A stretch of DNA of 30,461 bases from positions 2,501-32,961 of the forward strand of contig JAHBMJ010000265.1 in assembly GCA_018398765.1 (NCBI GenBank), given 5' to 3'. The position numbers and the translations under genes are program-made. Position 1 is the first letter of the stretch. Every line of letters begins with the position of its first letter. Below, in pieces: positions 21,901 through 30,461 of the stretch. The notes beneath the pieces were generated by a model. The model did not search any database. It was given only the letters and a program-made list of their open reading frames with translations, and had not been told where the DNA came from. This DNA is from Chromera velia. Taxonomy: Eukaryota; Sar; Chromeraceae.

Positions 21901-24900
21901 CTCCACGCTCGCCCTCAGCCGGCCCTCCGCGTCCGCCAGAACCGCAATGGACCTCCGAAAATAGGTCCACGTAGACGCTTCGGAAGGCTCGTACACAAGT
22001 GACGACAACAGCCGGGGCATGCCGTCCTTCACGACGTAGCTGCCCACAAAGCCATCATGGAAGGCCGCCATCGACCACTCGTTCAGAATTGTTTTTCCGT
22101 TTAACATATCGGCTGAAATCAACACACCCTTCACCGCTCCTGTTTGGTTTGTGTCACTGACCGCATACACCGGGGTGGCGGCGAATCTGTATGTGTCATG
22201 AAAATCAAAACGATGTTTTGGTCTCGGGAAGACTCATGACAAGTGACGAATAAGTAAATAAAGATAACGGAGGGATTCAGCGCGACCTGATGTAGAAGAT
22301 AGCGTCTAGTGTCACGTGCATCGAGAGAGTTTAGATTCGGTCACGTGCTTCTTCCCTTTTTCTTTCTTTCGCTTGATCGATTCTTTTCTTCATGTTCTCG
22401 CACCCCGACTTTTGGACAGGTCTGCCTCTCCATTAAAGCACACACACCACCATTTGATCAAAGACACGTACACTACGCCAACAAAAGACACTGATGAAAC
22501 TTTGCAGCAAGGCAATTGACAGAATGGAAGGAAGTTCAAGAATTACGGACCTGCCGACTATCGGATCAAAGTCCGCTTGACACACGCCCCCAGCGCTTCT
22601 ACCCGACTGTCCGAGGGTGCCGTCATCATGAAACGCCAAGCCACTGTACCCGAACGAGGACAGGTGCAGGTCCGCCCAGACAGGCGCTTGCAGGCCTTTA
22701 AAATCTTGGAACGGAACCGAGTCTGTCGCTAGGACCTGCTTATTCAGGTTCGAGACCCTCTCTGGCAGGTTGTTCAGGACGTACCGTTGCCCTGCGTTGC
22801 TGATGTCCATTTCATCAGCCAGGGCAAGCATGATAGGAGTTGCGCCCTGCGCACATGAGAAGAAAGGAAAGAACATACAGAGAAGACAAGTGAGATGTAC
22901 AGGGAAAAGACTCGTGTGAGTCTGTGCATAGAAGCCAGTCAAGGCGACATCCAATCGACACGAAGATACAGCTACATTGCGTTTTCTGAGGAGTGTGGAT
23001 TCCTCCAGGCAGCCATCACCGAAAAAGCAAACAACTTCTGGGCCGGTCAAACAATCTGTAGCTTTCTCTCTCAAGGTCATCGACTCTTGTTTTCTCGGAG
23101 AGACGTGTTAGCTCCGAAATTACACAGGAAAATGACCGGCAAAACAGAGAGACAGACCGACGTCAGAACAATCCATCCGACTTGAGTGAGGCCTCACTGC
23201 GAGAAGCAACTGTTCCAAAAAGCATGCAGTCGTCTCATGTGTTCTTTTGCGGTTGTCAGACCATATTTTAGAACGGCTATCCCCATGCTGATAACAGCAA
23301 GAAAATTGACGCTGACACTTTGACTGACGGACTGACTGACTGGTGTGACAAGCATGGCCACTTCTATTCTCCGTCTTCGGACTTCCCCTCCCAAGATTGC
23401 CTCCACCTCTCCTCTCAACGCAACCGCATCTGTCGATTCGAAGTCTGAGGAGGAGGCCAAACTTCGAATCGCGCTGTTCGAGGCCACACCCCTGAACCCG
23501 AAACCCATGTGATACACCTGCAGGAGAAAGAATCAGAGAAAATAATTGGACACAGACTGCGAAAGGCGCACCCGTCCGCCATTCAATGAAGGGGAAGAAA
23601 GAGCAGAGAGAAGAGGAGAATGTCAACAACTTTTGCAGCATGGAGCGACTTTTGTGCAATGAATGAGAAGCCAATCATTGACCCATTTGAACAGATTCTG
23701 AATAGAAGGAAAGGCATAAATCAGTCACGGGCAAAGAAAGACAACATCTTGGAGACAGACAAAAACAAACACCGTCAGGTAGAAAGAGGAGTGCGCCATA
23801 CCTGTCTGTCGACTTCCTTTCTTCCTCCCTGTTTAGTGTGGAGATGCATGCAGCAATCTCACGAAAATGGAATTCTCTTGTTTTCTCGCTTCTTTTTTTC
23901 TCTTTCTTGTCAGTCATCACACCGATGGACAAACAGACAGGCAGACAGACAGACAGACAGACAGACAGACCTGTAGATGGTATGCAATTGTAAGGAGCTG
24001 GGCCTCCTCGATTGTCTGGAACTTCAGAGAGTCCGAGAGCACATTCAAGCTGAGGAACAGGTTAACGATCAGCAGGGTGAGACCGAAGAGGTTGACGACG
24101 GTGTCGAGAAGAACGGTTCTTACTGAAGGCATACGCCAAAACGTGATGGCCTTTAAGAACATCTGACGGGATAACAAGACGGTTCTTTTCAGATCTTTTA
24201 CCCTCGCTTCAAATTCTGCATCCTCTATGTCGCTCACGTTGTCTTGTGTTACGCCCCTTGAAATTTTACCACCTCCCGTGCTTAGTCTTTTCCTCCTCCT
24301 TTTTGCTCTCTCCTCCGCCCTCTTTCTGGCTGCTTCTTTTTGCGCCTCCACCATTTTGCTAACGTACAACGGCAACCCCGTCATCAGATGGTATAACTCC
24401 GCCCGGCTGCTCAGGTATTCCCGTGCTGACTTCGAGGCTCGCCAAACAGGAAGAAGAGCAGTCACAAATACAAAAATCACACCCAAAATGTCAGCAACTC
24501 GGCTCATGGCCTCCAAAATTCTAATCAGGTTCACTTCGGCTCTGCTATTTTCTACGTTTAGAAAGATCCCCCTAACAATGACTGCTTTTCCCCCCCTTCT
24601 CAGAACTTTGTGTTCCTCCGGGGCCTCCCGGTCCTCAAACAGAAGGGGGTTGACTCTCTTGGCCGCAAAAAGGACTTCTTCGTCACCGATCATCGCTCTG
24701 CCGTAGTTGACCTGGCGATGGCTTGAAGTTGCGTGGGCTCTCCTCAGGACCTGCGGCGGATGGATCGTCAGATTGACACAGAGTAAACTGGCATGTAGTC
24801 GCCTTTTGGCAGCAGGACTCAGGAATTCAGGTGGCGTCCAAAGCTTTAGTTGAGCACCGAGGGATTTACGGTAGGGATGGCATAAACTGTGGAAGTGAAG

Positions 24901-26340
24901 TAGCAGAGAGCGATAATCGGACTTGCTACACAGACATTGGGCCGAGACACAAAGAGACAATGCTAACAGAGAAGGATAGAAGGGTGGAAAAACCCGGACA
25001 GATTAACTGTCCCGCAGAAAAGTCAAGCTTAGGACATAGAAAGGCATGCGAAAGAACGAAACACAAGTCAACCAACTCAACTGAAAAGATCGTCATCAAG
25101 ACATTGGGACCAGTCCCCACTTCCCCTTTTCTTGAACATCGGACACTCATGTAGCGAAATCTGTCTGTCTGTCTGTCTGTCTGCCATATCGTCTGTCTGT
25201 ATCTCTATCTGTCTGTCTGACTGTGAGCACTGTAAACGGACTGACGCTTCTCTTGAAGCCGTCCATTCGGAATTCCCGTGCCTGTGCCACCCCTCCCGAC
25301 ATCAGCAGCTGAGTGACGGCCCACGGTCCGGCTTCATCTGGGGATGACAAATATACCCCCGCAAAGCCGCTTCCCGTACCCTTCACTATTCTTCCAGGTA
25401 CTGCAGGCAGGCATCCACACATTAATTGAAGGTTCGACAAAGAAATCCAGACAGATGAGAGGGCCATATTCTGAACTAAGTGGAAAGAAACAGGTCCAAA
25501 CTGGACTGCATGAGAGAGACCTCAAAAAGAGTTGCAAATAGGTACATGCATTCTTTGCAGACATGTGGAGAGAGTCTGGATGAAACAGACACCCACACGT
25601 CTCCAGACTGTTATGAACCTTCATTGGCTTCCTTTCTCCCTTCATTTCCTTTCATTCCTTCCGTCTTCTTTCTCTCTTTTCTTCTTTTCTTCTTTCCTTC
25701 CTTCCTTGCTTGCTTCCTTCCTTCTTTCTTTTTCTTTATGCTTTGCTTCGTTCCTCTATTCCGTCCTTGATTCCTTTGTTCGTTCCCTGCTGCCGCCGTT
25801 CATCCTTCCCTTCCTATTCTGTCCTGCTACACACATTGGTCCTGCACGGTCCGGTCCTTGCTGGAGGTACTGACAGCCGAAGAGACTCAACAGCTGACCA
25901 ACGAGTCACCAACATCAGATACTAGCTCGATTGATACAAACTCACTAGTTCACTCCTGGCAAGTATCGAATTTCGATAGAAAAAAAAGGAGCCAAGGACT
26001 GACTGACTGACTGACTGACTGCTCGACTTCCCGTCCACAACGTCTCCTGCCACAAGGATGCCCAAGAGGGTGGAACCGTCGACAACCGGAGTGACCACCC
26101 AACGAATCAAGGGGTCTCTCCCCGTGTCCCAGGGGCCCAGTAACGGAACGGGGGCACTCGTATCGATTGATTCCCGAATCAGGGGGGGGCTCTGCATGTA
26201 AATTTAGGGGAATTGAATATGATGTTTTGTATCGATGCATGATTCATTCAGCACTATGGCAGGTAGATGGGAAAAATAGTGAGGGAAGGCAAAAGACATA
26301 TGCTACAGCTCAACCCAGGAACCACACAAATCACGTACAA

Positions 26341-26418
<78 letters not shown>

Positions 26419-29400
26419 GGAGAGAGAGAGAGGGAGAGAGAGGGAGGGAGGGAGGGAGGGAGGGAGAGAAATGAGAGGAAAAAATTCCCTTCCCTTTCGG
26501 GCAGCTTTCTGCTTCAGGCCGGGTACGCAATGCGTTCTAATTCAAAAGTGTCGTCAATTGAGGTGGTTCTATATGCTTACGTTTGCTTTCATGAAGGTCT
26601 GTGAGTCCTTCTTTCATTTGTTGTTCTCTTCCTTCTCTACCTGCCTCCCTCACCGACTCTCTCCCGTTCTTTCCCTCCCTTCCTCGTCCCTTTCTCCTTC
26701 CCCGCCCTTCTTCTTGCTTTTTCCTTTCAATCTCCTTCCCCAGGGTTCCTCAGGTCGTGCCTGCCTACCTCTCTCCGAAAGTCTGTGAAGGGAAGAATCT
26801 CTGTCGCCTTGATCTGCCCCAGATCAAAATGCGCTCTCGAGATCGTCACAAGCCCCGCAGGATCCCAAATCTGCCCTGTGCGGTTCGCGTTGGCGTTCAC
26901 AAGGATGACGCCGTTGGGGTCCAAAAGGGTCGCATACTCAATTCTCCGTCTCTCCGTCTCTCCCTGCAAGAGACTCTTGGAATCTGGAGTCAACTCTATC
27001 ACCCGAGTCCAGTTCCCTGCCGCACGCGCCTCCAGAAGCTCTCTGTGGATCGGGTTGCGGCTTTGGCCCTTGAAACCGAATCCGACCTGATCGATCTTGA
27101 CGCCTGCACGGACGCAGCAGATTCGGGTGTCTTGCATGCTGACAAATTTGCACTTTTTCCAAGGCTGTCTTTCCCATCGTGCAGTGATACTTCTGGCACG
27201 GTTATGTTCAATGAAAACAAGCACTGTGTCATTAGTCAAATTCAGCCCCACAGGAGGAACAGGAAGGCCATGAGAATGGAATGAAATGCAGCAGAACATC
27301 TGTATGCATTCATTCCAGCAATCCGGCATACCTACAGCTCCATTGCGGTCTGTTGTGCGCCAAGATGGATCATCATGTGGAAAAGAAAATCTGAAACTGC
27401 CCGATTGGTTTCAAGAACAGAACACGAAGCAGCTATTACCAGACTCTCTGAGTGATCAGAGCAGCAGACGAACCCCCCCACGCGCATGTGATTTCACGTA
27501 CATGCATACATCCATGCATATAGATATATACGTACATGCATGCATGGAGACAGAGTCGAAACGCAGGTCTGCACACATGGCAGTAGCCCTTCAGCACTGA
27601 CCGTAGCTAACTTCCAGCAGGTGCAGCTGTGGTCTTGCTTTCTTCATCCTGACGAAGTTGAACACCTCAGAGAACACCGATGACTCTGCATAGGTCAGCC
27701 CGATGATGACCGACTCGAGGAAGCCAATGCAGAGACAGAATTTGAAAATCACCGAAGACCTGTGCCAGACAAAATCCGAAAATTCTGCCGCCCCCCTCAC
27801 ACGTTTCCTTAGGAAGTCATTGATGTTCTTGTACTTGTTCTGTTTCCCATGAGAACCCTCCGAGTCGTGCCCGGATCCTGTTGTTTGGTGCTGGTGAGAG
27901 TCGCTGTTCTGGGAAGGTTCCTTGTCGGACATCTCTAGTACGTTCTGATTTTTGTTATATAAATATATAGTTCAAGACCGTGCTCTTATCGAAAGGCAGA
28001 ACGATATTCTGCCTATGACTCAATAAGCCTGAATGGTGGCACAATCTGGAAGAAGTTTTCCGCTCAAACGGAGACAGTGCGATGTATGCCAGTCCACAAT
28101 TCCATCGGGAACTGCTGAGAATGACTGACCAGTGACTACGTACCGGTAAGAGAGGAATGAACACAGACATGAAGACAGACAGCCTGGGCACGCCTCTCAC
28201 CATGCAATCCAGGTTCGTCATGCAGAAATGCTTCGGCCTCAATGCATGGCAGTACTGATTGAAACCCCGATTTTGTAGACGGAACAATTTTTCTTTATAA
28301 TTTTAATTGTCGTACGTGTGTATATACATATGGTTTTTCTTTGTCTAACAAAAAATAAATTAATCATACAGAGTTCAGGTTCGCACTGAGTCGCGTTTGG
28401 GGGGCACTTATCCTTTTTTGCACACGCTGCGGCCAAGTCACCCGCCCGCCCCAAGGATGATTCAGAATCGTCGATGATGCTGCACGATCGATGCTACCTA
28501 TACACATGGTACTCAAGAAGCCTTTCCCACGCATACAAAGGAGGAATAACCTGCAGAAAGTGTCACAGAGTAACAAAGACTATGCAAAAAGTTATAAAAA
28601 GTAGGACGATTATGAATGAGAAGTAACGAGAAGTTAGATTTTATCCACTGGCAGGGCATTTAAGTTAGTACTACACAATGGAGCTTCATTTTTTTTTTCA
28701 AACCTCCTAGCTCGTCTGCTTCCGTTTACTTCTGTTTTAGATGGAAGCTTCTTTAAAAAAAAGTTCTTTTTTGGGGGGGGTGTTATTCCGCTGCGTTGAC
28801 AGAAATAGGTAGAAAAAGGCTGTTTAAAATAATGAAATTCATTAAAATTTAAAATTGATTGAATTACTGCCATAAAATCTATAAAGTCTTATATTTTAAA
28901 TCAAAACTAGTCATTGAGAGTCAATTTCAGACATGAGATGCATATTGCAGAGTACTGCAGAGAGAAACACTATATCATTGGAACGTTTAGCACTACTAAA
29001 AGACACAACTTATGATACAAATTGGAAGGATCTTTAAAGCTAGCATTAAGGATTTATCGTACGTGAACGGGAAGCGACAGAGGCTGTAACAGAGCGTTGG
29101 GTTACAATTAATTACGAAACAACACACAGCTTCGCACTGTATCTAGTTGATTCTCTTTACAACTTTTCTGTTTCGCGATTTTTCTGTCTCCGTCAAGGTA
29201 TGCGTGCGTGCGTGTGTGTGTCTGTGGTCCGACCGTATGGTTGTATTGTGAAGGAGGCTCTTTGGATTTCTTGCACGCAGAGAACCCATGCAGCCCTCTC
29301 TCGTCCCATTCAGGCCTTCCAGCAGCGATCTTTGGACATGCAGAAGAGCATGCCGCCTATGCTGTGCGTGTGAGAGTTGAAAGCGAGGAAGTGAGAAGGG

Positions 29401-30461
29401 TGTCCGAAGGGGTTCACTCTCTAGAAGCGTGAGGTTCGAGGCACATACAAAAGGCTGGTCATTCTTCTCCTTCTATTTTGCTGCCTGCACATATGCCTCT
29501 CAACAGATTGTCCTTCTCTTTTCACTCTCTCGCTTCTCTCTTTCGTGCATGAAATGCACTCAGCTCTCTCCATGCATTCACAAAACGTTGCGATTCGAGC
29601 GGATCATCTGCACGCACGCCATGCACCCATGCCCCCATGATCTCTGCGCACTGTCTCTGGCTACCCCCCAAACCATGCAGCGCTTTCATTGACTCGTGAA
29701 CACCCTCTCTGCCCAATGCCACCCCTTCATCCATTGATCGACCCGGATGGTTGCGTGACCCGTCTCTTGTCTCCCTCCATACACGGCATGCAGAGGAAAG
29801 AGAGATGCATCTGATTCAGGCAAGATCTTCGAAGCAACTCTCCTTGCACTGCAACGGTGAAGAAACAAATGAATCGGGAGAAAAGAGGGGGAGGAAGGGA
29901 AACGCATGGCCGGGCGTCTGCTCAACAAAGGGCAGATCGGAACCTGCCCCCCTCTAGATGGGACAGAGGAGAGTGTGAAAAGAACCTAAGAGAAGAAAAA
30001 GAGGCCCACTCTCGCCCGCCCACCCATCCATCCCTCCATTCATCCATCCATATTGAAGTGAGGCATTCGGTCTCAGGCATTCACTTGACCTGCATGCCGT
30101 ACACAGAGGCACTGGCGGCCTGGGGGTCGTCGATTTCTCTGTTGTCGGCAATCCAGTCGACGTTGCCTTTGAAGAGCTCAGACACGGCCTCCTCCTCGAT
30201 CGACAGGGACTGGTTCTTCAGAACCTCAGCGATGAAGTCACACGCACGCTCTCTGAGGCTGAACGGCCCGTCCTCCTCCTTCTTCCCATTGTTCCACACC
30301 TCGGCGAACCAAATGATGGCACCGATCGGGGCGACAGGGGGGGGAGGGGGCTCGTCTCTCTCTTCCTCATCCTCGTCCTCAGTGGCTTCTGCGTCCTCCT
30401 CTCTCTCCGCCTCCCTCTTCTTCAGAATGACACCCTTTCCCTCCCCACCCTCTCCCTGCTT
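18909..30461 (-). CDS. multi-pass receptor with two tandem cyanobacterial-type Cache sensor modules (5' end outside window)
   Basis: Exons from 5' (right) to 3': 30461-30090 (partial), 28550-28506, 28254-28144, 27944-27602, 27103-26769, 26191-26020, 25400-25246, 24843-23971, 23517-23341, 22846-22551, 22186-21736, 21417-21316, 21005-20938, 20814-20575, 20384-20144, 19523-18909. All introns are GT-AG and every phase agrees; about 1531 residues. Layout: acidic and Pro-rich N part; TM at about 241-262; Cache 1 (about 290-620); TM at 626-645; basic linker; TM at 758-780; Cache 2 (about 800-1160); TM at 1169-1192; HAMP-like helix (RRIAGPIQHALLGM); Ser/Pro-rich tail. Both sensors carry GFGF(K/R)G, RRRIE, a strand like VKGVLISADMLNGK or LLGILVAGDVVDGK, and similar ends. 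This pattern resembles the sensor half of cyanobacterial HAMP-linked kinases and cyclases. No kinase or cyclase is visible. The least certain boundaries are at 28506, 21316, 20144 and 19523. Ligand unknown. Confidence 0.75.
19788..20045. repeat. CTGT/CCGT tetranucleotide-rich intron sequence
   Basis: Imperfect runs of GTCTGTCTGTCC and related words on the + strand (CAGA-type on the gene strand), with an AGAAGAAGA patch between. It lies within the last intron (19524-20143) of the Cache gene. Confidence 0.7.
20818..20853. repeat. (CA)n run abutting Cache-gene exon acceptor
   Basis: CA repeat on the + strand (GT on the gene strand) ending at CTGCAC next to the exon whose high end is 20814. The acceptor is thus preceded by (GT)n and GTGTGCAG. 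Confidence 0.85.
23319..23340 (-). repeat. (GTCA)n starting at a splice donor
   Basis: On the gene strand the exon 23517-23341 ends ACACCA and the intron begins GTCAGTCAGTCAGTCCGTC. The repeat starts exactly at the donor. Confidence 0.8.
23931..23970 (-). repeat. (GTCT)n starting at a splice donor
   Basis: On the gene strand the exon 24843-23971 ends CTACAG and the intron begins with six GTCT units, then GCCTGTCTG. As above, the tandem repeat begins at the donor itself. Confidence 0.85.
25157..25226. repeat. CTGT tetranucleotide repeats in Cache-gene intron
   Basis: Two blocks of GTCTGTCTG on the + strand, about 20 bases past the donor of the exon 25400-25246 (GTCAGT). Confidence 0.85.
25630..25810. 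repeat. CCTT/CTTT pyrimidine tract in intron
   Basis: About 180 bases of almost pure pyrimidine on the + strand, with TTCC and TTCT units, in the intron between exons 26191-26020 and 25400-25246. It is purine-rich on the gene strand, so it is not the acceptor tract. Confidence 0.8.
25999..26019 (-). repeat. (GTCA)n starting at a splice donor
   Basis: On the gene strand the exon 26191-26020 ends TCGAGCA and the intron begins with five GTCA units. Phase 1 joins correctly to the next exon (ATA, Ile). Confidence 0.75.
26343..26468. repeat. (GT)n(GA)n(GGGA)n compound microsatellite
   Basis: GT units, then GA units, then GGGAGGGAGGGA, all within the intron 26192-26768 of the Cache gene. Confidence 0.95.
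28551..30089. other. long first visible intron of the Cache gene
   Basis: About 1.5 kb with no exon I can support. 28570-29110 is AT-rich with poly-T and a G8 run. 29200-30060 is of normal composition, with several short open frames on both strands (for example - strand 29734-29522 with AEIMGAWVHGVRADDPLESQ) that have no phase-compatible splice sites I trust. A hidden small exon here is possible. ATCCATCC/CATTCATC repeats occur near 30028-30050. Confidence 0.4.

Noticed and set aside
22990-28500. CRISPR-like array from the short tandem repeats
   Set aside because: The repeats are four-base microsatellites without spacers, inside introns of a eukaryotic gene.
29522-29734. Extra exon of the Cache gene (- strand frame with AEIMGAWVHGV)
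   Set aside because: No pair of splice sites with phase 0 on both sides was found, and the frame resembles nothing; left as intron.

Overview
The window looks like nuclear DNA of a complex, intron-rich protist. A photosynthetic alveolate close to Apicomplexa (chromerid-like) is my best guess. The grounds are many short exons joined by GT-AG introns, acceptors that often read TGCAG, mixed base composition with AT-rich islands, long GT/GA microsatellites in introns, and TGCATGCA-type motifs in front of genes (a motif class known from apicomplexan promoters). This is inference; no species can be named from the sequence alone.

Layout. 1-9400 is repeat country on the + strand. It holds a decayed mobile element with a C48/Ulp1-like cysteine protease remnant (about 965-1775), a long Pro/Ser/Gly-rich open stretch (about 4050-6190), and a LINE-type endonuclease with the GDFNAH signature (about 8770-9390). 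Two later insertions split it: one flanked by near-identical 14-base repeats (about 6397-6965), and a pair of 375-377 bp terminal-inverted-repeat elements (7204-7580 and 8155-8529). Between protease and low-complexity region lie a GTAACC repeat cluster, a tandemly duplicated exon-like unit, and an array of about eleven small hairpin repeats spaced 45-51 bases, whose stems vary in compensated pairs around a constant loop. 9391-10802 is spacer with a 403-base assembly gap and a TGCATGCA-rich likely promoter.

10803-13638 (+) is a seven-exon gene for mitochondrial ribosomal protein uL13m. 14223-17244 (+) is a nine-exon model for an unrecognised protein with a charged helical segment and an acidic tail; it carries one in-frame TAG. 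18105-18655 (+) may be a small two-exon gene of unknown function.

18909-30461 (-) is one large gene running off the right edge; I could chain 16 exons with matching phases (about 1531 residues in the window). It encodes a multi-pass membrane protein with two consecutive copies of a full extracytoplasmic Cache-type sensor module (TM - Cache - TM - linker, then again), each resembling the sensor half of cyanobacterial HAMP-linked receptors. Its C-terminal tail is disordered and shows no output enzyme; any effector would have to lie in the N-terminal part outside the window. This duplicated prokaryote-like sensor in a spliced eukaryotic gene is the most interesting gene; the constant-loop hairpin family is the most interesting non-coding signal.
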